In this document: positions 1 through 6,173 of the stretch, piece after piece
Layout of the letters: every line of letters begins with the position of its first letter
How positions within the stretch are numbered: the first letter of the stretch is position 1
From: an uncultured Actinomycetes bacterium
Lineage (GTDB): Bacteria > Actinomycetota > Actinomycetes > Nanopelagicales > Nanopelagicaceae
Assembly: GCA_903932695.1 (NCBI GenBank)
Contig: CAIZGZ010000166.1
Coordinates: 1-6,428 of the forward strand
DNA length: 6,428 nt
Direction of reading: 5' to 3'
Notes under the pieces: model-generated
Told to the model about the DNA's origin: nothing
Database searches by the model: none
Seen by the model: only the letters and a program-made list of their open reading frames with translations
Made by a program: the position numbers and the translations under genes

Positions 1-3000
1 CTGCAGCTCAGCAGCTGCTTTTGCATTGGCAGCATCCTGGGCTGCTTTAGCATCAGCGGCCGCTTGTACTTGCGCTGCTTCAAGTGCTGTCTTTGCCGCA
101 TCTTCCGCAGCTTTTTCAGCAGCAGCAGCTTGTGCATCTGCAAGTGCTTTTGCGGCTGCGGCTGCGGCTGCGGCTGCGACTGCATTGATATCGGGCTGAG
201 ATTGTTGTGCTGGATTTTGAGATGGTGCTGGGTTGCTTACAACAATTGGATTTGCCAAGACAACTACCGGATCGCTGGTGATTTCAATATTCATGGAACC
301 AGCTTGGGTGGCGGTACCAAGAGTGACCACGGTAGATCCGCTAATGGCGTAGGCGATTGTGCCGACTTGAATTTGACTAGATGTCACGGTCTCAATGAGA
401 GGAACTGTCGATGTAGGTACCGTTCCGTCAGCTGCAAGCCAAGTGATGATGGTTGGCAAGATATATGTCTGGTTTGTTGGCAATATGCTTGCCAGCGCTG
501 ATGCATCGGCTAATGCGTAGACGTAGAGGTCCATATTGTCAGTCTTTGCACCAAAGGCATCTGCTGGAACTTTGTAAGAAACCGTGCTGCTTCCCAAGCT
601 AAATGTCTCGTTTGGATATCCCACCCCAGCGTGCAGGGTTTTATGATCAAGAACGGTCTTAGGGGTACTGCCGGCAGCATAGAGCGAACTCTGGAGCCAT
701 TGAGCCGTAAGTGTGATGCTCGAGTTCCCAACGGTATAGGTGCTGGATGGTTGATAAGTGGCACTTCCATCGCTCCAACCCATGAAGTTAAAACCTGGGT
801 TTGATAATCCGCTTGCCGAAGGAATGGCAAATGTGTCAGCTGAGAAGCGAAGGGTGCTGTCTGTTGGGACGGAGCCTGACCCCGTGCCAGCGGAGTACGT
901 TACTGAGTAACCTGCAAGCCAGATTGGCGAGAAGGTGACTGGATTTGTGTAGACGGGAACTACATATGAGTCTGCGCTTGCATAACTATTAGAACCGTCA
1001 GTCCAGCCCCCGAATGTGTATCCACTTCGAGTCAACCCTTGTCCTGATTTGATCGTGATAACAGTTCCCTCAAGTTGTGCCACTTGAGTGGGCAGAGTTC
1101 CACTCCCTGGGTTTGATCCGAAGGAATATGAAATCGAAGTCGTTCCATTGAGCTGAAAGATCGCAGTAAGAACTACATTCGCGGCTCCAACTGTGTAGGT
1201 AGATCCCGCCGCATATGAGCTTGTTCCATCTGACCAATTTAGGAAGGTGTGTGCTTTCCAAGTCGGATTTGCCGAAACCGCAGGTAGCGTAAAGGAATCG
1301 CCCACATGTTTGCCGGTCAGCTGCGCAGGAGTACTCCCCGTACCTCCACCGAGATCGTACGTCACCGTATAAGGAACTTGTAGCCATTGGGCAGTCAAGG
1401 TGAGATCACCAGTGGCTACGACAGCATATGGTTGAGATCCCAGGTAGGAATTTCCGGTTCCGTCACTTGAGGTGTTCCAGTTAAGAAATGTATATCCAGG
1501 CTTAGTTGGAGCAGGAGCTACCGTAAAAGTGGTATTGAAATTAGCGATTGTCGATGTTGGTGCAGTTCCAGAAACCGCGCCGAGTGAGTAGGCGAAGTGA
1601 TAGGCAATAGCGCTCCATTGCGCACTCAATACAGAGTTTTGAATAACGGTAAAACTCGATGAAGGATCATGCATTATTGCGTTGCTATCGAGCCAACCAG
1701 CAAAGGTGTACCCCGTGATCGCATTAGGCGCAGGCGGTAACGTAATCGACGTGCCAGAATTAAAGAGACCAAGATTGCTTGGATCGCTCTCAACCGTAGT
1801 CGAACCATTCATTGCATACGAAACAGTAAATTGTGCAATCCATTGAGCTGTGAATGTCATCGAGGTAGCAGTTGCTGCACCGATCACAAAGGTGTATCCG
1901 GCGGAATATTGAGAAGAAGAACCGTTGAGCTGCCAACCAAGGAACGCGTAGTTAGCACGTGTTGGCGTTGGAAATGTGAAAGCTTGATTGATATTCAATG
2001 TTGGCTGGATTGGGGTGTTACCGTCTCCACCATTGAGGTTGTACGTCACGGAATATGCAACCGGGATCCAAATCGGAACGAAGACCTGATTGCTAAAAGT
2101 TGAGTAGGTCGTTACTTGAGTAGCCGGTGCACTGGCGGCGGCCCAGCCCCCGAAGGTGTAACCGGTGAGCGCTAGAGCAGGTGAACCGATATTTCCAGAG
2201 AGAGTTACCCCAGGGGTTCCTGAAGTCCAACTTTGATTAGCCGGCAAATTTCCAGTCGCACCAGATGTCTTGCTGAACGAAATCGTGTACGTGTGAGCAG
2301 TCCATACAGGAGTCAGAGTAAAGATAGTCGTAGGCGTGAAAGTCGTTGTATATGTGGTTGTTCCATCACTCCAGCCGGCAAAGTCATAACCTGCTTTAAC
2401 CATCGTTCCCACGCTTGGCAGTGAAATAGCACCGCTTGTCCATCCATCAGAAGTTCGACTCGCCGATCCACTATCGGAACCGGTGTTTGAATACGTAACT
2501 ACATGACCCCATTGGGCATAAAGATCGATATTTGCCAAGAATTGGTACTGAGCGCCATCAAGGTACTGAATACCGGTGCCATCGGCACTGGTATTCCATG
2601 CCAGAAAGTAGTGCCCACTGTATGTGTAAGCATTTGGGCTCAGCGCAGAAGGGGCATTGACTGTCTGATTTGGCATTGTGGCTGAACCATCACCGCCATT
2701 GATATGAAAGGTCACCGTGTGGTTATTTTGAGTCCAAATTGCATAGTAATTAACGGCTGCTGCAGTTGAGTACGGAGTTGTCACCGGAGTTGTAGATAGC
2801 GCTGTCGCCGCCCAACCACCGAAGGATTTTCCGGTTGGGGCGGTCATTGTTGTCGTGAGAGGCAAGGCGACTACGGTGCCTCCAGACTGATAAAAGAGTT
2901 GAGATTGAGTTCCAGTTCCACCGTTAGGCAAGAAGGAGATCGACCAGTAGGCAGGGAAAGTTTTACTAAAGACTCCCCCATTTGTGAGGTTTCCTGTAGT

Positions 3001-4995
3001 TGGAGCTGCTCCATTTACCGTAAAGAAGTTCGCCGCAACCCCAGTCACGGTGTAAGCAGTATCTGGAACGACAGTGACAGAAGCTGTATATGTCGTATTT
3101 GCAGCGAAAGTCGAAGGAGAACCGTTCCACGAAATTGTTGCTGAATATTGGCCGTTATCGGTGATGGAACTCTGAGGGGTGGCACCCAGTACCGGTGCAG
3201 TGATGGCAACATTGGCGATTGATAAAGTCGTTTTGGCGGTTGCTGCAAATGTTTCAGTGAATACACCGGCGTTAGCAAGATTGCCTGAAGTTGCTGCAAC
3301 CCCGTTAACCGTGAAGAAGTTCGCGGCCACGCCAGCAAGGCTGTATGACGAATCTGGCACTACCGTGATTTGCGCGGTATAGACAGTGTTAGCGGCAAAG
3401 GTGGCGGGTGACCCGTTCCACGAAATAGAGGTCGTATATTGACCATTATCTACTGTGGAAGTCTCTGGCATTGCGCCAAGAACCGGAGTAATGACAGGAA
3501 CATTTTGGGTGGTAATAGTAAAGGCCGACACTGAAATTGTTTGCTGTGATTGTGTGGCAGTGGAATATGTGGAATTTCCAGATTGATTGAAGTCAATTAC
3601 GCAACTACCCCAGTGAGTGAGATGGAGCAACCCAGCCCCGTCCAACGAGCAGTTACTCGAGGAAGAGCCATCAACAGTTATAGCGACCGAGCCTCCTGGG
3701 GCAGTTGCTGTTGGGGTATATGTATCACCTACGTGATAAGTCACTGCAGGAGTGCTTGTGATCGAGATTGGATTTGCCAATTTGTTTACATAAGTAAAGG
3801 TCTGATTCACACTGCCGTAGTTCGTAAGAATCTTGAGCTGAGCAGTTCCGGCAGTTCCGGTAGGTGTAACCACCTGCAACGAAGTAGAGGTGTTGTTTGA
3901 TACAGCAAGTGCTGAACCATTAAGAAATACTTTTGCGCTTGCGAGATTAGCACCTTGAACTGTCAGCGTGTCGCCACCGGCTGCAAGGCCGGTATTTGGG
4001 TTGAGACTTGCCACGGTCGGCGCAGTACCCGATTGACTGCAATAAATAGAAGCGTTTGGCAGATTAGCAAAGAGGTAGGTGTCGAGAGTTGAATTATCCA
4101 AAGCTGGATTGATCAAACCGCAATATTGAACAGATGTAATAACCGTGGCAGTTGTTTGATTATGTCCGCCAGAAATACCAAAGGAATTCGACGCAATCGA
4201 GGTTAGTGCAGGTTTGCCAATTCCAAATGAGATAGTTTTCAAGTATCGGTCATCGGCAAAGGCAGCGTCCCCAATAGTCGTGAGAGCCGTTGGAATTGCA
4301 ATGCTGGTAAAAGCATTTGACTGCGATTGACCTTCAAACGCATTTTGGCCGATCGATAATACATTTGGTCCAAGATTTACTGCAGTAAAATTAGAGCCGT
4401 TATCAAAATAGGATCCAATGTTGACGTAACCATTGCCAATGTTGAGTGCGAGCGTATCTTGATTAAACATGTAGTACGGAAGTGTCAGGGTGTTTGCAGA
4501 GCTTGTTGGACCTTCAACGGTTGCCGAAGTCAACGATGCGGTGTTTTGTATCGCCTGAGAAGAGATGCTGGTGACAGAGCTAGGAATATCAAGGCTAGTG
4601 AGTCCCGTGAGGTTAATGAGGCCGTAGTTAATGGCGGTAAGGCTTGATGTAGGCCAGACAATCGATGTGAGGTATGCGTTAGTGAGTGGACTGTTGTTTT
4701 GATTCCAAGGAACAAATGCACCAAATTCAATCGATGTAATGCCATTTGGAATCGTGGCAATACCTGCACATTGGTAAGCAGATCCTTTAAGGATTGAAGT
4801 ACCGCTGATTGATAGAGTAAATGTCGTATTTGTGGTGCTTGTCGCCTCTGAAGTCGCTGTAGCGTTTGAAGTCTTGGAGCAGCTCAGCGTGTAATTGTAC
4901 GCCTGCGATGGTGCCATGGATAACGAACTGGCGATAAGGGCAAGAATAGCCACGAACAGAAATCGACGATTCGAGTTGCTCTTTACTGACAACAC
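1..4995 (-). CDS. Giant secreted multi-domain surface protein with BspA-like LRRs and ten InlB B-repeats (3' end outside window)
   Basis: Read on the minus strand this frame is open for 1665 codons, from GTG at 4995 to the window edge, with no stop; the C-terminus is missing. An in-frame TAA near 5037 leaves only GTG 4995 or TTG 4992 as early starts; GTG has GGAG eight bases upstream. Domains by residue: signal peptide 1-32; BspA-like leucine-rich repeats about 68-319 (motifs such as IPNGITSIEFGAF and LTTIGDAAFADD); IPT/TIG domain 325-403; Ig-like domain about 405-490; two tandem copies of a 97-residue unit from 499 and 596; ten InlB/Flg_new-type repeats 683-1437; an unrecognised, probably beta-rich domain 1438-1590; a Pro/Gln linker; and an Ala-rich, probably helical stalk from 1606. 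Only six cysteines occur (39, 76, 292, 319, 449, 465), all N-terminal. This architecture is known from exported adhesins. Ligand and mode of anchoring cannot be told, since any anchor lies beyond the edge. Confidence 0.9.
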   Translation of the reverse strand, partial: MLSVKSNSNRRFLFVAILALIASSLSMAPSQAYNYTLSCSKTSNATATSEATSTTNTTFTLSISGTSILKGSAYQCAGIATIPNGITSIEFGAFVPWNQNNSPLTNAYLTSIVWPTSSLTAINYGLINLTGLTSLDIPSSVTSISSQAIQNTASLTSATVEGPTSSANTLTLPYYMFNQDTLALNIGNGYVNIGSYFDNGSNFTAVNLGPNVLSIGQNAFEGQSQSNAFTSIAIPTALTTIGDAAFADDRYLKTISFGIGKPALTSIASNSFGISGGHNQTTATVITSVQYCGLINPALDNSTLDTYLFANLPNASIYCSQSGTAPTVASLNPNTGLAAGGDTLTVQGANLASAKVFLNGSALAVSNNTSTSLQVVTPTGTAGTAQLKILTNYGSVNQTFTYVNKLANPISITSTPAVTYHVGDTYTPTATAPGGSVAITVDGSSSSNCSLDGAGLLHLTHWGSCVIDFNQSGNSTYSTATQSQQTISVSAFTITTQNVPVITPVLGAMPETSTVDNGQYTTSISWNGSPATFAANTVYTAQITVVPDSSYSLAGVAANFFTVNGVAATSGNLANAGVFTETFAATAKTTLSIANVAITAPVLGATPQSSITDNGQYSATISWNGSPSTFAANTTYTASVTVVPDTAYTVTGVAANFFTVNGAAPTTGNLTNGGVFSKTFPAYWSISFLPNGGTGTQSQLFYQSGGTVVALPLTTTMTAPTGKSFGGWAATALSTTPVTTPYSTAAAVNYYAIWTQNNHTVTFHINGGDGSATMPNQTVNAPSALSPNAYTYSGHYFLAWNTSADGTGIQYLDGAQYQFLANIDLYAQWGHVVTYSNTGSDSGSASRTSDGWTSGAISLPSVGTMVKAGYDFAGWSDGTTTYTTTFTPTTIFTLTPVWTAHTYTISFSKTSGATGNLPANQSWTSGTPGVTLSGNIGSPALALTGYTFGGWAAASAPATQVTTYSTFSNQVFVPIWIPVAYSVTYNLNGGDGNTPIQPTLNINQAFTFPTPTRANYAFLGWQLNGSSSQYSAGYTFVIGAATATSMTFTAQWIAQFTVSYAMNGSTTVESDPSNLGLFNSGTSITLPPAPNAITGYTFAGWLDSNAIMHDPSSSFTVIQNSVLSAQWSAIAYHFAYSLGAVSGTAPTSTIANFNTTFTVAPAPTKPGYTFLNWNTSSDGTGNSYLGSQPYAVVATGDLTLTAQWLQVPYTVTYDLGGGTGSTPAQLTGKHVGDSFTLPAVSANPTWKAHTFLNWSDGTSSYAAGSTYTVGAANVVLTAIFQLNGTTSISYSFGSNPGSGTLPTQVAQLEGTVITIKSGQGLTRSGYTFGGWTDGSNSYASADSYVVPVYTNPVTFSPIWLAGYSVTYSAGTGSGSVPTDSTLRFSADTFAIPSASGLSNPGFNFMGWSDGSATYQPSSTYTVGNSSITLTAQWLQSSLYAAGSTPKTVLDHKTLHAGVGYPNETFSLGSSTVSYKVPADAFGAKTDNMDLYVYALADASALASILPTNQTYILPTIITWLAADGTVPTSTVPLIETVTSSQIQVGTIAYAISGSTVVTLGTATQAGSMNIEITSDPVVVLANPIVVSNPAPSQNPAQQSQPDINAVAAAAAAAAAKALADAQAAAAEKAAEDAAKTALEAAQVQAAADAKAAQDAANAKAAAELQ
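151..180 (-). repeat. Six-base microsatellite (TGCGGC)x5 coding for polyalanine
   Basis: On the plus strand the unit TGCGGC occurs four times in a row from 151 to 174 and once more with one change (TGCGAC, 175-180). On the coding strand it gives alternating GCA and GCC codons, nine alanines after Val1606, at the start of the Ala/Lys/Glu/Gln/Asp-rich stalk. Because the unit is two codons long, slippage would lengthen or shorten the stalk without shifting frame. Confidence 0.85.
685..2949 (-). repeat. Array of ten InlB B-repeat (Listeria-Bacteroides, Flg_new) units (residues 683-1437)
   Basis: Ten units of about 70-78 residues follow one another without spacers. Each opens with an alternating strand such as YSVTYNLNGGDG, YTVTYDLGGGTG or HTVTFHINGGDG. 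Each has a central G/N-W motif (GYTFGGW, NYAFLGW, GYTFAGW, AHTFLNW, GFNFMGW), and most close with T-x-x-A-Q/I-W. This is the pattern of the B-repeat of Listeria internalin B. The units have diverged, so the array is old or under diversifying pressure rather than freshly amplified. Confidence 0.88.
2950..3501 (-). repeat. Two tandem copies of a 97-residue Ig-like unit (residues 499-682)
   Basis: Copy 1 starts at base 3501 (VPVITPVLGAMPETS) and copy 2 at base 3210 (VAITAPVLGATPQSS), 291 bp apart. Both contain DNGQY, SWNGSP, TFAANT, a 'TVVPD' strand and GVAANFFTVNG, and end in GVF-x-x-TF. The close identity over the whole unit points to an internal duplication. Similar units precede InlB-type repeats in other bacterial surface proteins; I do not recall a specific function. 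Confidence 0.85.
3787..4023 (-). other. IPT/TIG immunoglobulin-like domain (residues 325-403)
   Basis: The sequence APTVASLNPNTG, then GGDTLTVQGANL, VFLNG, LQVVTPTG and TYV follows the IPT/TIG pattern: a Pro-x-x-G opening, a 'G-x-x-L/V-T-I/V-x-G-x-N-L' strand, and a closing 'V-x-x-P' then 'F-x-Y'. Such domains serve as spacers in cell-surface proteins. An Ig-like domain with cysteines 449 and 465 follows, ending near residue 490. Confidence 0.7.
4039..4794 (-). other. BspA-like leucine-rich repeat domain (residues 68-319)
   Basis: This segment shows loosely repeated motifs of the LRR_5/BspA type: an isoleucine-rich strand (ATIPNGITSIEFGAF, LTSLDIPSSVTSI, FTAVNLGPNVLSIGQNAFEG, FTSIAIPTALTTIGDAAFAD, ALTSIASNSFG). 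In known proteins such repeats form a curved beta solenoid that binds host or environmental ligands. The domain is flanked by cysteines 39/76 and 292/319, which could cap it by disulfide bonds; that pairing is inference. Confidence 0.75.
4900..4995 (-). other. Sec signal peptide of the surface protein
   Basis: Residues 1-32 have a basic n-region ending in two arginines (residues 10-11), a hydrophobic core FLFVAILALIASSL (12-25) and an A-x-A-like end, PSQA, before YNYTL. Cleavage after Ala32 is the natural prediction. It supports the GTG start, because the n-region would be lost with any later start, and shows that the protein is exported. Confidence 0.85.
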
Positions 4996-5003
4996 AGGGT
5001 GGG

Positions 5004-5007
5004 CTCC
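5004..5007 (-). promoter_or_regulatory. Ribosome binding site of the surface-protein gene
   Basis: On the minus strand GGAG lies eight bases before GTG 4995. The spacing is suitable for GTG and too long (11) for the adjacent TTG, so this site decides the start. Confidence 0.6.
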
Positions 5008-5040
5008 ATTTCCAAGGTCTCCATCTCCGTAGCCTTAACG

Positions 5041-5065
5041 AAGATTGAAACAGGCTTGCAATCTT
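5041..5065. repeat. Inverted repeat with 7-bp arms next to the palindrome
   Basis: AAGATTG (5041-5047) is mirrored by CAATCTT (5059-5065) across an 11-base loop. It abuts, and shares one base with, the 15-bp palindrome. If transcription starts near 5062 only part of the outer arm is transcribed, so a DNA-level role such as a second binding site is at least as likely as an RNA hairpin. It may also be chance. Confidence 0.35.
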
Positions 5066-5079
5066 GGAATAGTATTCCA
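5065..5079. promoter_or_regulatory. Perfect 15-bp palindrome, candidate TetR-family operator
   Basis: TGGAATA-G-TATTCCA is a perfect inverted repeat with 7-bp arms around a single central G (5072). It lies in the divergent intergenic region between the TetR-family gene and the surface-protein gene, over the probable -10 box of the latter. Size and symmetry match known TetR-family operators. A repressor bound here would block the surface-protein promoter; its centre is 87 bases before the regulator's start, so autoregulation is less obvious. Confidence 0.5.
5069..5074 (-). promoter_or_regulatory. Probable -10 box of the surface-protein gene
   Basis: TACTAT on the minus strand fits TANNNT and would start transcription near 5062, giving a leader of about 66 bases. 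No good -35 hexamer is visible at 16-18 bases spacing, so the promoter would be weak or activator-dependent if this is right. The box sits wholly within the 15-bp palindrome at 5065-5079. Confidence 0.4.
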
Positions 5080-5146
5080 CAAGTGCCCAGATTTTGAGTG
5101 GGTTCGCTTCTCCATCAATCTCCGCATAAATGTGCCCTATGAGTTC

Positions 5147-5152
5147 TAGACT
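5147..5152 (+). promoter_or_regulatory. Probable -10 box of the TetR-family gene (leaderless start)
   Basis: TAGACT fits TANNNT and is followed, after six bases, by the G of GTG 5159. That is the spacing expected when the first transcribed base is also the first base of the start codon. No Shine-Dalgarno sequence precedes any start candidate, which agrees with leaderless translation, common in actinobacteria. No convincing -35 element is visible. Confidence 0.4.
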
Positions 5153-5158
5153 TTGGAT

Positions 5159-5803
5159 GTGCCCGCGAAGAAAAAGGTGACCTCGGAGCCCTCGGGCCGC
5201 CAGGCGGCCTATCGCGCTCGAAATCGTCTCGGGCTACTCAAGGCGGGTCAACAGGTCTTGGCTGAAATTGGACCTTCAGCGACGATAGAACAATTAGCGG
5301 GTTATGCCCAAGTCTCCCCTACGACCATCTACAAATATTTTCCTAATAAAGATGTCTTATTCGCAGAGGCGTTAGATCAAATGTGGCGCGAGTGGGTCGT
5401 CTGGTCATACAACGGAGCCGCGCCAGCTTCCAGCCTGGAGGCCGTCATTGATTCTGCTCGAAAGCTCTTCTATGTGAAACAAACCCACCCATTCTTCGGA
5501 CAAGTCTTGAGCCGAGTGCTTACCAATCCCTCCTTTATGATCGCGGCGGTAAAAGGTGGCGGAGTTGTGACATTTCAGGCACTGGCAAAGCAAGGACTCA
5601 TTGAAAGCGAAGACTTCGACAAGCGCATCATTATTTGGTCATACATTCTCTTGGGCCTGATCACATCAGTTCACTTAACCGGCGAGCTCAGCCCTCAAGA
5701 AGCGGAGAAATCCTTTGCCATTGGGCTCTCAGTGTGGGGATTGAGCGAGGCGAAGATCAACAAACTCATGGCTCGCCCGCTGGTCTTTCAAGAAACCAAG
5801 TAG
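5159..5803 (+). CDS. TetR-family transcriptional regulator
   Basis: The 214-residue product has the usual length of a TetR-family repressor. An N-terminal helix (AYRARNRLGLLKAGQQVLAE) leads into the helix-turn-helix TIEQLAGYAQVSPTTIYKYF, followed by the family's typical PNKDVLFAEAL. The C-terminal half, with helices such as FFGQVLSRVL and RIIIWSYILLGLITSVHLTG, would bind a small ligand and form the dimer; the ligand cannot be predicted. An in-frame TAG at 5147 limits the start to TTG 5153, GTG 5159 or GTG 5177. I chose 5159 because of the -10-like TAGACT placed for a leaderless message; TTG 5153 would add two residues. It is divergent from the surface-protein gene, which makes that gene its most likely target. 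It is followed by a strong terminator and is a single-gene unit. Confidence 0.9.
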   Translation: MPAKKKVTSEPSGRQAAYRARNRLGLLKAGQQVLAEIGPSATIEQLAGYAQVSPTTIYKYFPNKDVLFAEALDQMWREWVVWSYNGAAPASSLEAVIDSARKLFYVKQTHPFFGQVLSRVLTNPSFMIAAVKGGGVVTFQALAKQGLIESEDFDKRIIIWSYILLGLITSVHLTGELSPQEAEKSFAIGLSVWGLSEAKINKLMARPLVFQETK

Positions 5804-5820
5804 CGTTTAGTCGGCAGTAC

Positions 5821-5847
5821 AAAAGAATAATCGCCCTATAAGCGGAA
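5821..5847 (-). repeat. Copy A of a repeat resembling the 3' end of RNase P RNA
   Basis: This copy starts 18 bases after the stop codon of the regulator gene. It shares the exact 13-mer TCGCCCTATAAGC (5831-5843) and the flanking AAAAGAA with copy B at 6130-6157. On the minus strand it reads CCGCTTATAGGGCGA and lacks one C of the CCGG present in copy B, so it is the more degenerate copy. No other part of RNase P RNA is seen nearby. It may be an attachment-site remnant. Confidence 0.45.
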
Positions 5848-5854
5848 TGAATGA

Positions 5855-5884
5855 GAAAAGGCCTCGGTTGATCGAGGCCTTTTC
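5855..5884. terminator. Intrinsic terminator after the TetR-family gene, possibly bidirectional
   Basis: GAAAAGGCCTCG (5855-5866) pairs perfectly over 12 bp with CGAGGCCTTTTC (5873-5884) around the loop GTTGAT. The T run on the plus side ends transcripts of the regulator gene, 51 bases after its stop. The A run on the other side gives an equal T run on the minus strand, so it can work in both directions. Confidence 0.85.
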
Positions 5885-6025
5885 GTGCACAACTGCGGCA
5901 ACTACACCGACCAGGCTGCCAATTACAACACGCCCCCACCGCACGGATGACGTTAAGGCTTGCGTCTCAGGACTATTGAGTATTAAAAGTGAGGCGTGGA
6001 TAAGAATCGCCTGTGGAAAGCAAAA
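5885..6025. other. Intergenic stretch between the two terminators
   Basis: No convincing gene is seen here on either strand. Reading frames crossing it run into one or both terminators. A weak AGGCG/CGCCT inverted repeat occurs near 5990-6012, and I see no tRNA. The whole gene-free region, 5804-6173, holds only the two terminators, the two rnpB-like repeats and unrecognised sequence. Confidence 0.5.
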
Positions 6026-6050
6026 GGGACCTAGCGATTAACTAGGTCCC
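6026..6050 (-). terminator. Intrinsic terminator facing the minus strand
   Basis: GGGACCTAG (6026-6034) pairs perfectly over 9 bp with CTAGGTCCC (6042-6050) around a 7-base loop. On the minus strand the stem is followed by TTTTGCTTT, a usable T tract; on the plus strand it is followed by AGTTGC, which is poor. It therefore most likely ends transcripts of the methyltransferase-like gene, about 125 bases after its stop. Confidence 0.7.
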
Positions 6051-6129
6051 AGTTGCTACCAAACAAGCTACATTGAAGTATGCCACAAATATTTGAGCAC
6101 TCGAGCCATCTAGAGACGCTTGGGAATTA

Positions 6130-6157
6130 AAAAGAAGAGTCGCCCTATAAGCCGGAT
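6130..6157 (-). repeat. Copy B of a repeat resembling the 3' end of RNase P RNA
   Basis: On the minus strand it reads ATCCGGCTTATAGGGCGACT and then CTTCTTTTT. From memory, actinobacterial rnpB ends with a very similar stretch (CCGGC-TA-AGG-CGACTC-TC), formed by the conserved segment before P1 and the P1 3' strand. The upstream bases (towards 6174) do not continue into RNase P RNA but into the stop codon of the methyltransferase-like gene, so only the 3' end is present. It is a fragment, not a working gene. Confidence 0.5.
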
Positions 6158-6173
6158 TCAGAGGCTATCTTCG

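Noticed and set aside
64..501. Plus-strand frame coding for a cysteine-rich 145-residue protein
   Set aside because: It is the antisense of the Ala-rich stalk and preceding domain; the Cys/Gly run is just the microsatellite read in another frame. The minus-strand frame has a coherent domain structure.
685..2949. CRISPR or other short-repeat array
   Set aside because: The periodicity of about 225 bases reflects repeated protein domains with diverged nucleotide sequence, not identical repeats with unique spacers.
4787..5080. Minus-strand frame of 97 residues across the adhesin start
   Set aside because: It overlaps the signal-peptide region in another frame, has no recognisable domain, and covers the promoter region.
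5808..5962. Minus-strand frame with a hydrophobic segment (WGRVVIGSLVGVVAAVVHEK) from a possible GTG near 5945
   Set aside because: The hydrophobic run is eye-catching, but the frame passes through the 12-bp terminator and the repeat, has no ATG and no clear ribosome binding site.
5847..6041. Plus-strand frame of 64 residues after the regulator gene
   Set aside because: It begins just before one terminator hairpin and ends inside the other; it has no ribosome binding site and no recognisable motif.
5804..6173. tRNA or integrase remnant near the attachment-like repeats
   Set aside because: I saw no cloverleaf, no T-loop motif with matching acceptor stem and no recombinase-like frame in this stretch.
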